Below are positions 1-12,284 of a stretch of DNA of 64,000 nucleotides, one piece after another. Positions within the stretch are counted from its first letter, which is position 1, and each line of letters opens with the position of its first letter. Under the pieces are notes generated by a model. That model was not told the DNA's origin. It saw only the letters and a program-made list of their open reading frames with translations, and ran no database searches. The stretch covers positions 62,001 through 126,000 of the forward strand of contig MU385905.1 of assembly GCA_022497145.1 (NCBI GenBank), given 5' to 3'. The stretch comes from Rostrohypoxylon terebratum (Eukaryota; Ascomycota; Sordariomycetes; Xylariales; Hypoxylaceae). Both the position numbers and the translations under genes were made by a program.

Positions 1-3000
1 ACTTACGTTTTCGAGAATTCTGTTAGCGCCGCCGTTGGCAAGAATGCGGTTTGCAAAGCTCAAAGCAGAACTGTAGTTCTTACTCCTGGACGCTAGGTTC
101 ATAGCGTTGAGGAGGGCAAGTTGTCGATGAGGAACTTCAATCTTAGGTATAGTGAAGTATGCCGAGAGCTCAAGACTTCGTTTGAGAAGAGCAGGGTTAC
201 CGTTAACAGTATCCGGAGAGCCTAATTTCCTTCGCGCAAGCTCAATAGACATGGCCACGGTGTACTCGCTTGCTGATGTAATGAGCTTCTTTGCTTCCGC
301 TACCTCAGTTTCGCTTGAAACAGCATTTGCCAGCATAGCATGCAGGATGCCCTTGAAGATCTGCACACCCTCGTCGAGTTTGTTCGCCTTCATCGTGTCG
401 TAGCCCTTGTGAAGATCGTTGGTGGCGAGATGTTCAATATCTCGTGGTATGATGGGCAGGACTTTTCTAGGATCTGTCTCATCTAAGGTTCGGCGTACGT
501 AGTTAATTAGAGGAGGCAGTCCAGGAGAGGCGGGTAGGTATGTCTTCGACGCCGAGTAGATTTCAAGGAAACGTGGTTTAAGCGGGGCAAAGTTAACGGC
601 GCCGACTTGTCGGTTTAGAAGGTTCATTGCTGATTCGAATGAACCTGCTGCAATATGGTCCGCTGCTAATGGCGAATTGCGAGCCCACAGATCAGCCTCG
701 CTACTGCCAGCACCTCCAGCGTCTGTGCTCTCAACATTGACAAAGTCACTCTCGGCTTCAGGGGCGATGTTGTCACCCATATCCCATCCAGCCGCATCTT
801 CCTCATCCTCATCTTCCAGAGGGCCATTTCGCTTAGCGGCGACCTCCTCATCCGCAGCCTCCTCTCCAAATCCATTAGCAGTTGCTGAAGGTTCATCATC
901 AAGACTTATGCCTTCTAATTGGCTAGCAAGTGCTTTCTCGAAGAAGGATTGCGAAGTCGCCTTGGTAGGCCAATTAGCCTTGTAAGTTGGCACAACCGGC
1001 TTCGGGGGAGTGAGTCTCTCGCCGAAAGTGGGTAGCCTCAGTTGATCTTCAGTGATGCCAGTCGCCTCTAAGATCCTTTGGCATTCTTGCTCAAGGCCAT
1101 GAGCTTTCGCAGTCATGTATGCCAGGGGATCTGGGATATTGTTAGTCTCTGGATGTCTGACAAAATTCAAAAGCCATTACTCACATAGGTCAATCTCCTT
1201 TAACATCTGTATCCTGTCCTCCACCTCGCCAAGATATAGCGCATTCTGGAATCTTGCCGTGAAGTCACCTCGGTGCTCAGCAATCTTAGCCATCCTTGAC
1301 AACTTTGAGTGATCACCAATTGCGAGATACAAGAATGACAACTTATCAAACTGCTTGAGCTTTTGATAAGCCATTTCCACGACTTGGTGGTTTCCGTGCG
1401 CCAGGGCCTCGGCTCCTAATCTCGTCCAAAGCTTAGGTCGGTCCAATTCCTTGGCCATCTCTACAGCTACATCAAGGTTTCCACATTCTATGGCGAGTTC
1501 GAAACGCGTGGTAGGGTCCTGTACGAACTGCAGCGCGATCTCGGGGTATCCCTTCTTCTGGAGGTAGGAGATGATGGATTGCCCAACCAAGCTAGAGGTA
1601 CGTATAATGTGAAGCATTTCTTCATAATTGCGCTTGACCAGGGATAGCTTGAAGCGATATTCGGTCGGGTCGATATGGAGAATCTTAGGCTTAGCGGAAC
1701 GGTCAAGGCAGTAGACGTTTCGGCCCTTAACCCTCACGAGATATACAGTCTGGTCGAGAGTTCTGACAATACCGTTGTCTCCATTCATAAGAGTGTACTT
1801 CACGTGATTTAAAGTAGAGTAGAGCAGAACTCCTGCATCGTCCCATGTTGCGCTCTTGATCCGAATAGTCTCGTGGAGGGTGCTTACTTGCTCAAGTGTT
1901 TTCGTCACAATTGTGACATTATGCTTGCTAAGAAGTGCCGCATGAAGGCCGTCGTTAGACCAAACAACGTATTTAACTCCGTTTACAGCTAATTCAGCAA
2001 TGCTCTTCTTCTGCTGGATATCGTAGAGATGAACGGCTGTGGGAGTGATTATGAGCAGGTTTCCGGTGCCGCCGAAATAAATGTCAGTAGTTCCAATGGG
2101 GGGTTTAAAGGTTCGTGCGGTATTGTTAGAAAGATCCTTGATTTCGACCTGCTGAAGAGATGTGTTGAGTACGGCAAAACGATTGCGGGCGACAAAAATG
2201 GCCGAGTTTCCCTGACCACGCTTCGAATCTGTCGCATCAATTGCACCAGAGCCATCCCGGGGAAGGTTGATCAACTCATACGAGCCACCTTCGGCGGGTG
2301 ACGTGACCAAGACAGAACGCTCGGCCGGGTTATAAGACAGTGTGCGAGGAGGAACCCAGGCACTGCCAAGCCGCTTCAATGACAATAATGTTGGACTCTC
2401 TGCATTCTTCTGGAAGTCGTATGAGCGAACGTGCTTCTCTTTCGTAATGAAGAAAAGAGTGTTCTGGTGGACGGTCGAAGCCGGGCGCTCTCGTTCTAAC
2501 TTAAACACCATGACACCATTATCGTGGCCAGCAGCAAAGAGGTTGATTTCCGGATGCGCCGCAATAACCCAAAACCTATCGTTTTCCCGCTTGAAAGACT
2601 GAACCGCGGTACGCTTCTGAGAATCCCATACTCGAATTGTCTTATCCTCGCCGCACGAGAGAATCAAATCTTGGTGGGGGTGGAACAAGCAACCAGAAGC
2701 ATTCTGGAAGTGACCACGGCAGGTGTCGACTTCCCAGGCCTTGGTCTCGCTAAATCGCCATAGCTTTATGAGGCGGTCATCGCCAGCGGAGACAATATGC
2801 GGGGCCGTAGGATGGAAAGAAACCCAGTTGACGCCGCGATCGTGACCTTCGAGCACAAATTTGACCATTGCATCGGTGTTACCGAACATATCGGTCTGCT
2901 GAGCGTTCGATCGAGCGACCTGGTCCTCAAAGGACATAGAGGTTGGGGCGGAGTGCTTCTTTCGCAAGCCAGAGATATCCCAGACGCGAACGGACTGATC

Positions 3001-3712
3001 GAGAGAGGCGGATACCACCAGGTCATCCTTGGGATGGAACTGAGCGCACATAACGTAGTGGTTATGCCCCGTCATCGTACAGACTAAACTTGAAGTCAGC
3101 ACACATTGCCCTTGATATGTTGGTTCGACTACAGTTAATTCATACTTAGCGACCGATTTTGCCAATTCCATATCCGAATCGTCTGGTCGTCGGAAGCTGA
3201 TATGATCCATGGGAGCTCGTGGTGGAAGAAGACGGTTCGTACGTAATCTAGATGTCCGTTTAAGGTGAAAAGGCAACGTCTTGTCTGGTATGACCAGACC
3301 TTGATCTTGTAGTCATCACCTCCAGACGCGAATAGAGGTTGTGTCTTGTGGAAATCGACGCCTCGAACGGGACCGTCATGTTCTTCGAAGCGATCGATGA
3401 GAGTACCCATACGGTAGTCCCATAGTTGAATTGTAGAGGAGTGTAGCGAAACGAGGATCCATGGTCTAGTCGCTTAAGGGTTAGCAACGAACGGCGGTCA
3501 TGGTTGAAGGTATATCGGAGGGAGGAATCGACTCGACCTTTTAGGGTGAAAGGCAATGCCTTTCGCTCTCGAAGACTTGGACTCGAACTATAGTAAGAAA
3601 CATCAGCAGCTGTCCTGGGGGTATGCGACCAGACTATAAGATATAACTATAAGATATGACGACGGGTGTGCATATTATATACCTTTGTGAGCATTCCCGA
3701 AGAGGCCTGCAT
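1..3712 (-). CDS. COP1: Coatomer subunit alpha (alpha-COP), 3' end outside window
   Basis: Alpha subunit of the COPI coat, which forms vesicles for Golgi-to-ER retrograde and intra-Golgi transport. Exons on the minus strand are 3712-3683, 3587-3538, 3465-3146, 3083-1185 and 1130 to beyond 1, giving 1143 codons of the roughly 1200 usual for the family. The first exon is ten codons (MQASSGMLTK) and joins FESKSSRAKGIAFHP, the canonical alpha-COP start. An N-terminal WD40 propeller is plain: SGGDDYKIKVW, SASDDQTIRIWNWQNR, SASLDQSVRVWDISGLRKKHSAP and SCGEDKTIRVWD. The coatomer WD-associated region and the helical solenoid follow. An acidic linker (EDEDEED) precedes the C-terminal domain, whose end is cut off by the window edge. 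All introns are short with GT-AG ends. It is divergent from the UGGT gene at 4813. Identification is firm. Confidence 0.96.
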
Positions 3713-4812
3713 TGTGAAGACGATAAGAGGCAGCAGGTAGCCCCTAAGCTTGGGTCATGAATAAGGAAAAGAGAGGCTGCGCCAAGTATAAAGTGACGAA
3801 TATTAGAATTGATCGACGAAGAGGAGTTGGTGATTGTATGGCGAGAAGGTACAGGTAGTGTTAGTGAGCTATGAGGCTCTGGGGGATTGTCGTTTTGAAA
3901 CCAACTTTTGGTTCTTGATTCGTGGTTCGTAGTTCGTAGTTCTTGGTTCTTGTTCTAATGTTTGGTATCAGGCGATTACATACATTAAAATCAATAGTCA
4001 AGTCAATTCGTGGCCCCAAAAGTAACAAAGTGACAAGGTGACAAAGTGACGGTGGCAGCCCAGTGGATTATTTCCTGACAAGGTTCTAAGCCATATGGTC
4101 AGTTTGGTGTGCTTGCATGTGGCTTGTGGCTTGTGCTGAGCAGGTTCCAGCTGTCCTGATTGTGCCCTTCTGGAATAACAATTTTCCCCGTCGTTTAGTT
4201 CAAGTATTGAAAACCCCCTCTTTGCTAGTAAGTTCCCTGCACATTCTAGGTATCAAGTACATTATGGAGGGGCAGTTCGCCTAACACAGCTTTAACCTGT
4301 AACTGCCTGCAACTGAACTGGCAACCGCCAACCGTTAACGAGAAACCCCTGAGCTTCAGGTCTCCATATCTCTGTTCCCATTGGCTATTTTGTAGAACTC
4401 TAAATATTTAGCTAAATCTAATTGGCCAAGTTCCAATTATTCGTCTAGGTGTTCAATTGTCAAACTAGCAGTACCTGGGCAGTTAATGTTACAGCGCTTC
4501 TTCACTTAGATAGAAGCTTTGGATAAGTTCCCTAAGTTCCCTATCGAAGTCCAGACCTTCACAAAAAGCCACTTTGCATTTACAAACGACAAGAGATGTC
4601 CTATCCATTCTCACTAGCCATGACTTCAGTACAACATCCTTGAATTGCTTGACAATATATGGTCTTATAAACTCAAAATTTTAAGGCTCTGTCGCCTGCG
4701 AGAGCTTGCGACGAAGCTACCTATCCTCTCTTCACTCTTCACTCTTCACCGTAGTATCGTGTACATTTGCCTGGCGCATTGCTACATAGACCAAAGACGA
4801 TATCGAAACAAG
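3713..4812. promoter_or_regulatory. Divergent intergenic region between alpha-COP and UGGT
   Basis: About 1.1 kb separates two divergent secretory-pathway genes, so it must hold both promoters. It contains a GTTC/TTGGTTCGTAG-type run at 3907-3952 and a GACAAAGTG/GACAAGGTG tandem at 4025-4050. I see no gene here and no regulatory motif I can name with confidence. Confidence 0.5.
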
Positions 4813-7800
4813 ATGATACGGTTTCTCAAGCTGCCATGTGGCCTTGCTGCTACTCTTTTGGCAGCTCTGTGCTTGGATCCAAGCTATGTCTTAGCTGGGC
4901 CATCTGTCAATGTTGCTATGAGAGCTGCCTTTCCTGCGCCTCCATATCTCGTCGAACTTCTGTAGGTTATTATATACATACGAATAACAGGCTGGGATGT
5001 AGTTCATAGCTAATTAAAATTAAGAGAAACTGCTGCAGGAGAGAATGCGACCTCTTACTTCCCACTCCTCGACCGGATTGCCGACGGCGCCTTTAAAAAT
5101 GCGAAGACGGACAAGGAACTATATGAGAAGTTTCTCCAAGTTCTCAAGGAGGATGGCCATATGGATACCCCCGAGGCATTATCCACGTTCAAACTTGCTC
5201 TCTCCATGAGGTCAGCAGCTCCAAGGATAGAGGCGCATTACCAATACTATGAAACAGCCGTGGCACCCTCTCTAGGAACTGCCAGAGCTGACTGCGCTGA
5301 GTGGATACTCCTCGGTGGGAAGCAATATTGCTCAGCTTCACTTGCGCATGATGAGAGACAGGTTACGGGAGATGCGTACGTATCATCACTAAGTGTGTTA
5401 TGAACTTTTCATCTAACACAATTGTAGGCAACTACGGGTGCTCCCTTTTGACCGCGCTTTAGGCACTGGGGCCGAGGCGATATTGTATGCCGATATAACT
5501 AAGCCCGGATTCGGCTCTTTTCATAAATCCCTTGTAGATATGGCCCGAAAAGGGGATGTCACATATCGGCTTCGATATCGAGTGGACCAAGCTGAAGAAC
5601 GAGAGCCGCTGCCGGTTAGCGGGTATGGAATTGAGCTACAGTTAAAACGGACAGATTACATCGTTATTGACGATCGCGATTCTGAAGCAAAGGCAGGCTC
5701 AGCTGCAAACCCCGCTCCTACCGAGGTCGTGCTCGACGGGGAAGAGGAAGTTACCGACTTAAAACCACTATCAAGTTCTGAATTAGCATCACTAGGACTC
5801 AAAGCTGGTTCTTTTATTATTCAAAGCGACGATCCCTTTGAAACATTGATCAAGTTAACTCAAGACTTCCCCAAATTCTCTGGATCAATCGCAGCGCACA
5901 ATGCTTCGGACGCATTTGTCAAGGAGCATCGTCATAACCGTGCCTTAGGAGTTCCTGCCGGGTTGAACGTCTTCTGGATGAATGGTGTCCAACTCATCGA
6001 GAGACAAATCGACCCGTTCAGTCTTATTGATAGCATTCGAAGAGAACGAAAGCTTATCGAAGGCGTGACGGATTTAGGTCTGACTGGCAAAGAAGCTATC
6101 TCGTTATTAGGCAATCGAGAAGTGACACTAGCGAAATCCGACGATCAGCCTCGCAGATTCGATTGGAGAGATGAGATTGAAGAGGGCCGTGTTATCATTT
6201 GGCTGAACAACATCGAAAAAGACAAGCGATACGCCGATTACCCTAAGAGTCTCATGAGCGTAAGTACACCATTTACTTAAAGGTCTCTTGTTACGTCACT
6301 AACCAAGTCTCTATAGCTCATGCAAAGGACATATCCGGGACAAATCCCTCCGATTCGTAAAGATATATTTAATTTAATTGTCCCGGTTGACTTAAGTAAA
6401 GCGGAAGATCTATCGCTAGTTGTTGAACAGCTCCAAGCATTTATTAAGAGACTGTTGCCAGTCCGTTTCGGTCTAGTCCCATTAACGCCGACCAAGGAGG
6501 CTGAAGAACGAGCAAAGGTGGTCTACCATCTCCTTGAGAATTACGGACTGGCTAGTTTGATGTCATATTTAGAGGCCTGCAGCAAAGGCCAATCTGACCA
6601 AGCAAGTTTTGAAAAGGCTATCAAAAATCGATCACCAAAGGCCGAAGCGACTCCCCTGCCATTCAAGGAGATCTTTGAAGCAGAAGCTCTTGTTAAACAT
6701 GTCGAACTTTCTAGGCACTGGGTAGAACGACTCAATGCCGACACCGAGGTTCCTCCGCTATTTCTCAATGGGCTAGCTATACCCCGGCAGGACAACTGGC
6801 TTCAGATGATGAGTATGAGAATGAGCAGCGACCTTCAGCTAGTCCAACAGGCAATTTTTATGGGCTCAATTGCCGAAGACACATGGATTCCAGGACTCCT
6901 ATTAGAAGGTGCACCAACTCGACGTAACCCCTACATCTTCCCCGAAGGCGATAACGCTCTCACGGTATTAAATGTCAACAAACTTTACTCGGAACATAAG
7001 GATCTATTCGATCAGATTCCTATCATTGAGGCGAGCGAAGACACAAGCAAAGAAACATGGGCTACTCTTACCATTGTGGCCGATCTTAGCTCTCAAGAGG
7101 GCCTTCGTTTATTGCTGTCAGCTCTGTCATTCAGACGCAATAATCCGGGAATACGCCTTGATATAATCCATAACCCTCCATCGTCCAGTCATGCGCACGA
7201 GATCAACGTCTTGCTTAAGAAAGATGTAGCAAAGCTATTGGAAGTCGAGAATCTAGAAGCCCTAGAATTGCTTTCATCAGGAGCAATTGATGTACGAGAT
7301 GATGGGTATAATGTCGCCTTATCACAATTTTTAACAGCCGCCGCCATCGTCCCAGGTTCCCAACTGCTTATACTCAACGGTCGCGTAGTAGGCCCATTTA
7401 GTGCAAGCTCCGCATTTAAAGAGAGCGACTTTGATTTGCTTCTCGGATTCGAACAAGAGGCACGAATCCTCCCGGTATATAGAGCAGTAGATGCGCTTGG
7501 TCTCACTGACAAGATCTCGGGTCCACTAGCTGCCGCGAAGCTTACATCGGTCACGGCTCTATCTACTATATCAGATCTACCCGAGGGAATTTTTGAGTCT
7601 GCCCCAGCTCTAAGGACCACTATGTACGACCAGTGGAACTCAAATCATACGATGATTGACGTCGGTGATGCTTCTACAGCAAACATTCACTTTGTTGCTA
7701 TGATCAATCCTGCTAGCGAGGTAGGACAGAAATGGGCTCCTATACTCAAGGTTTTATCTCAGCTAGATGGTGTTTATATGCGAATCTTTTTAAATCCGAA

Positions 7801-9451
7801 GGAGAAACTCGAAGAGCTTCCTGTCAAACGGTTTTACCGCTACATATTAGATTCGGCGCCATCTTTTGATGATTCCGGAAAGGTCAAACCTCTGGGCGCC
7901 ACCTTCAAGGGGCTTCCTTCCGAAGCCCTCCTCAACCTAGGCATGGATGTTCCGCCCGCTTGGCTAGTGGCAGCGAAATACTCCGTCCATGACTTGGATA
8001 ATCTGAAGTTGAGTTCCATTAAAACAGATGTGGAGGCTACCTACGAACTAGAACATATTCTCATCGAAGGTCACTCCCGAGAAAGCACAAACAGTCCTCC
8101 TCGCGGCGTGCAACTATTGCTTGGTACCGAGCGCGATCCCCATTTTGATGACACGATAATCATGTCTAACCTTGGGTACTTCCAGTTCAAAGCGAACCCT
8201 GGGTATTTCAATATTCATCTTAAAGAAGGGAGAAGCTCGGAGATTTTCGATATAATTAGCGTAGGCGCAAAGGGATACAATGCTGTTCTAGGTGATGAAG
8301 GTACCGAAGTTGCTCTCATAGACTTTCAAGGCACGACATTATACCCGCGACTCCAAAGAAAGCCTGGCATGGAACTCGAAGATGTGCTCGAAGAAGGAGC
8401 AGACACTGGAGGTGATATCCTTTCGCGCGGCCTCAAGTTTGCCGAGGGAATTCTCGGCGGGTCAAAGCCCAAGTCGAAGTCTGTCTCAGATGAAGTACAT
8501 GCCGAGATCAATATCTTCTCCGTGGCAAGTGGTCACCTTTACGAGCGTATGCTCAATATCATGATGGTGTCCGTCATGAAGAACACCAACCACACGGTCA
8601 AGTTTTGGTTTATCGAACAATTCTTGTCCCCATCTTTCAAAGACTTCATCCCTCACCTTGCTAAAGAATATGGCTTCAAGTATGAGATGGTTACCTACAA
8701 ATGGCCACACTGGCTACGCCAGCAAAAGGAGAAGCAGCGCGAGATTTGGGGCTACAAGATTCTCTTCCTCGATGTCCTGTTCCCTCTATCGCTCGACAAG
8801 GTGATATTCGTCGATGCGGATCAGATTGTGAGAACGGATATGATGGATCTCGTCAATCTTGATCTAGAGGGGGCGCCTTACGGCTTCACGCCTATGTGCG
8901 ATTCTCGAACCGAGATGGAGGGTTTCCGATTTTGGAAGCAAGGATACTGGAAGAATTATCTCCGTGACAGCCCATACCACATCTCGGCTCTCTACGTGGT
9001 CGATCTTCGCCGCTTTAGGCAACTGGCAGCCGGAGACAGGCTCAGGCAACATTATCACCAACTATCGGCCGATCCCGCTTCTCTCTCTAACCTCGACCAA
9101 GATTTGCCCAACCACATGCAATTCGTTATTCCGATCCACAGCTTACCCCAAGAGTGGCTTTGGTGCGAAACGTGGTGCAGTGATGAGAGTCAGAAAGAAG
9201 CACGAACCATCGATCTTTGCAATAACCCACAAACTAAGGAGCCAAAACTAGATCGTGCTAGAAGACAAGTGCCGGAGTGGACTGTGTACGATGACGAGAT
9301 TGCGGCTGTAGATCGACGACGGAGAGGTCTGGTCACAGATGGCGATAGTCAGAAGGTGCTTACGGGTGGTGCCGAGGAGAAGAACACCAAGAGCAGGACG
9401 CTTGAACTCGAAGAAGAGTCCGAACCAAGGACGAAGAAGGATGAGCTATAG
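4813..9451 (+). CDS. UDP-glucose:glycoprotein glucosyltransferase (ER folding sensor, GT24)
   Basis: ER lumenal enzyme that re-glucosylates high-mannose glycans on misfolded glycoproteins so that calnexin can rebind them. Exons are 4813-4961, 5025-5375, 5428-6259 and 6317-9451, giving 1488 aa, normal for the family. The start gives a signal peptide (hydrophobic core LAATLLAALCL, then YVLAG), and the mature protein begins with GPSVNVAMRAAFPAPPYLVELL, typical of UGGT. The middle holds the thioredoxin-like folding-sensor domains. The glycosyltransferase family 24 domain starts near residue 1175 (INIFSVASGHLYERM). It has the DxD metal and sugar-nucleotide motif at D1277-A-D1279 (FVDADQ) and ends with the conserved PQEWLWCETWC. 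The protein ends in KDEL for ER retrieval. All three introns are GT-AG and keep phase. Yeast Kre5 is the divergent relative; intact catalytic motifs favour a working UGGT. Confidence 0.97.
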
Positions 9452-10524
9452 GATCTTGAGATTTGAGCACACAAGTTATTAAATAGAGTGAATGAGACAA
9501 CCGATTTTGATCTTTGATATGTCCCCTTTTCTTTCTCCCCGAAATAATTATGTATAAGTCTTTAGATATTCTTACAACAGAATAACTAACCCATAGGGGT
9601 CTAGCATGCTATATTCCCAATTCCCCAGTTCCCCAATTCCCCAATTTCCCCAATCCGATGCGCCCTACACGACACAAACACAGTCCATTTAATCGGTCCA
9701 ATATCGCCAAATGATTCATTAACATTGGCCCCCTTTGGTCTACCTTACCGTATCGGTATGTCCATGATTTTAAGCGTACATATAAGTGTTCCGGCTTGGC
9801 AAAGCGCACAGGAACCGGGATAAGCGATTCCTATAACCCAAAACTATAAGGTCGCAGTCCGGCCGGCACCTTTTATATCTATCTCGCAGCGTACATGCAC
9901 TTTATCTACACCAGCCAGAGCTTATAAGTGCCTACTACATGCTTGTCTGCCGGTCACACTCAACAATTTGAGGTTACACGTCCGAGGCTTTTTTTTTTTC
10001 TTTAATAAAGTTTACATTAAAAAAAGGTCTGAGCTATCTAAGAAGAGGGGGGCTGAGTCATGCTAAGCTAGAGCCTAGAAGCTGTTATCTCGCGCCTTCT
10101 TTCCCCAGCTCCAGCTCCAGGTTCTTCCTCCTATCCCGATTCTCCATTTCTTTGCTCGTCGCCCACGCCGCTACCACCTAATTAAGGTGGGTAGGTTGAT
10201 CGCCCGCGCCCGTCAACCCGTCTATTGGGTACGTGTACGTAACAAAGGTATTGATTCAGGTACGGTATCTTTCACCGATCGCACCGCCTTTGTCAGGTAC
10301 CTGCATACCTACCTGTCTATACACCACCCATACATCTTCCAATCCTATCATTCTACTCCAGGAGACAATCTTGAGGAACGGAAATTCGCAAATCGGGATC
10401 TGGGAATTGAACCGGAAATAAGGAAAACGGGTATTACCTTAGGTACCTAACAATCCGCATAGGGGCAAAATAAAGGAAGGGGGAAAAAAATAGAAGACGA
10501 AAAAAGAAAAAAAAGAAAAAAAGA
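9452..10524. other. Intergenic region with short degenerate repeats
   Basis: No gene seen. A degenerate TTCCCCAA octamer is repeated about five times at 9614-9655. A poly-T run near 9990 is followed by an A run, and a purine-rich A/G tract runs directly up to the next start codon (about 10475-10524). Confidence 0.5.
9614..9655. repeat. Degenerate TTCCCCAA octamer array
   Basis: Roughly five imperfect copies of TTCCCCAA or TTCCCCAG in a row, about 160 bp downstream of the UGGT stop codon. Confidence 0.7.
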
Positions 10525-11403
10525 ATGGAGCTCGGGTGCTCGGTGGTGCCGCCACTGGCGCCGCACCCGCACACGCACACGGTGATCTTCCTGCACGGGC
10601 GCGGCGACACGTCGCAGAACATGGCGGACGCGCTGCTGCGGTGGACGCGCGACTCGCGCGGGCGCACGCTCATCGACGAGTTCCCGTCCGTGCGATGGGT
10701 GTTCCCGCAGGCCGAGCCGGGGCTCGTCGAGAGCAGTGCCACCGGCGAGACCTGGCCGCAGTGGTTCGACATCTGGAACATCCTCGACATGACGGATAGG
10801 GAGGAGCTGCAGGCGCTGGGGCTGAAGGAGAGCGTCGAGAGCGTGAGGCGCATCGTGAGGAGGGAGGCGAGGGCGGTGGGAGGGTTCGATAGGGTTGTGT
10901 TGGCGGGGATCAGTCAGGGGGGCGCGACGGCGGCGCATGTTCTGCTGCATTTGGGGGAGGAGGAAGAGGGGGATGCGGTTCATGAGAAGAGCGCTATCGA
11001 AGAGGAGGAGAAAGGGAGAGAGAAAGAAAAAGAAAAAGAGAAAGAGACGGAAGAGGAGACGAGACCGCCGCGGCTATGCGGACTCATGGGGTTCTCGGCC
11101 TGGTTACCGTTTCCCGGGGGCACGCTCGACGAGACAAGGGAGATACTCGGGTTGGGGGAGTTCCTGGATAGGAAGAGCGATGAGCTGGTACGCAATACGC
11201 CGGTTTTTCTCGGACACTGCGCGGACGACCCGCTCGTGTTCGTCGAGTACGGGAAGCAGTTACGGGATGGGCTCAAGGGCTTCGGCATGGACGTCAAGTG
11301 GCACGAGTACGCGGACGGGGGCCACTGGTTCAACGCACCGTTCGGGATGGACGATGCGGTGGAGTTTCTAGAGGCGCAGGGGATACCTATCGTTAAGCAA
11401 TAG
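10525..11403 (+). CDS. Alpha/beta hydrolase, acyl-protein thioesterase / carboxylesterase family
   Basis: Intronless gene for a 292-aa serine hydrolase of the phospholipase/carboxylesterase (APT1-like) family, which cleaves acyl esters or thioesters such as S-palmitoyl groups. The N-terminal HTVIFLHGRGDT carries the oxyanion HG turn. The nucleophile motif is GISQG with Ser130. The acid lies in HCADDPLVF (Asp234 or Asp235) and the catalytic His is H267 in GGHWFNAP. A Lys/Glu-rich low-complexity insert (about residues 157-178, KEKEKEKEKE type) sits between the nucleophile and a conserved GFSAWLP segment, so the protein is longer than the usual 230-240 aa. The gene is clearly more GC-rich than its neighbours and starts straight after an A/G tract. 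Family assignment is sure; the substrate is not. Confidence 0.88.
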   Translation: MELGCSVVPPLAPHPHTHTVIFLHGRGDTSQNMADALLRWTRDSRGRTLIDEFPSVRWVFPQAEPGLVESSATGETWPQWFDIWNILDMTDREELQALGLKESVESVRRIVRREARAVGGFDRVVLAGISQGGATAAHVLLHLGEEEEGDAVHEKSAIEEEEKGREKEKEKEKETEEETRPPRLCGLMGFSAWLPFPGGTLDETREILGLGEFLDRKSDELVRNTPVFLGHCADDPLVFVEYGKQLRDGLKGFGMDVKWHEYADGGHWFNAPFGMDDAVEFLEAQGIPIVKQ

Positions 11404-12167
11404 AATGGTCATTTCTTTGGGAGGGAGTCCGGGCATAAGTTTATTTACCTATATACGGATTTAATGGTTTGCTAATGATATTGTAATGGGTTACGACATG
11501 TGAATACCTAGGTAACTATCTAGGACCTATGTAGCGATTGAGGGTTCGTGGGCCGAGCAGCAACTCTGAAACCAGCTCTGGCATTTTGAAAAGTTTAGTT
11601 ATATACCTAGATACAGTTACACCTTATTGATGATTTATAATGGAATTTTGGTTTTGCATCGAAAAGTTCCAAGGTTGTCTCATAGGATACTAGGTCCTAG
11701 GTCCTAGGTTTTCTGATCTGAGCCCAACTTTAGACACTAGACCTTGGTACGCCATCGCATTTACCAATGACTACAGCATACTCATGAATAGCAACTAGCA
11801 GCCAACAATTAGCTCTGTAGTGTAAATAGATTCGTGTGTGGTTTTTTTCAGCCATCATATTCTTAGTATTCTAAATGCTAGATTCTTCCTACCCGAAGCA
11901 CTTGACGTGCACCTTATGTCAATATTCGCTATATTCGTTATATTCGCTATTTTCCCTATTTTCCCCAAAGGACAAGGACAAGGACAAGGACAAGTATCCG
12001 GAATTGCTCTCCGCAATGCTATTTGCCCATTTCATTTGCCCGGCTTATTTCTAGACCTCCAATCCCGACAAGCCACTAGACACGCTGACACGTCGTACTA
12101 AGACTGCTAGAGGGCGTCCTTACTCTATAATACACTTTACAATTCGCCACTTCAACCAATCAATTGG
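11404..12167. other. Intergenic region upstream of tRNA-Cys
   Basis: AT-rich and without a recognisable gene. It has CCTAGG-type palindromes (near 11508 and 11689), ATATTCGYT repeats at about 11921-11950 and a GGACAA tandem at 11970-11993. Confidence 0.5.
11970..11993 (+). repeat. GGACAA hexamer tandem, 4 copies
   Basis: Four perfect GGACAA units in intergenic DNA about 175 bp before the tRNA-Cys gene. Confidence 0.9.
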
Positions 12168-12174
12168 GGGGCTA

Positions 12175-12185
12175 TAGCTCAGTGG
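12175..12185 (+). promoter_or_regulatory. Pol III A box of tRNA-Cys
   Basis: TAGCTCAGTGG matches the eukaryotic A box consensus (TRGCNNAGNGG). It lies entirely 5' of the D-arm insert and is intact. Confidence 0.85.
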
Positions 12186-12190
12186 TAGAG

Positions 12191-12247
12191 GTTAGTGATT
12201 TCTCCCATTTTCCAAAATTCCAAGATTTGGTTTCTAACAGTACGCAG
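12191..12247 (+). other. 57-nt spliceosomal-type insert within the tRNA-Cys D-arm
   Basis: The block begins GTTAGT, has a perfect fungal branch-site motif CTAAC at 12234-12238, and ends CAG nine nucleotides after the branch adenine. The length is typical of introns in this window. Removal joins GAG to CG and rebuilds the four-pair D-stem G10-C25, C11-G24, U12-A23, C13-G22 plus G26. With the insert in place position 25 would be G and the stem would open. GTTAG and CTAAC are also complementary, and CCAAA/TTTGG nest between them, so a hairpin is possible too. The exact edges are ambiguous by 2 nt because AG precedes and ends the block. Confidence 0.7.
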
Positions 12248-12284
12248 CGAAGGATTGCAGTTACACAAATATCCTTAGGTCCCT

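Noticed and set aside
10447..10983. 178-codon open frame on minus opposite the serine hydrolase
   Set aside because: A by-product of the high GC of the plus-strand gene; Arg/His/Pro-rich translation and no motif, while the plus strand has the full catalytic triad.
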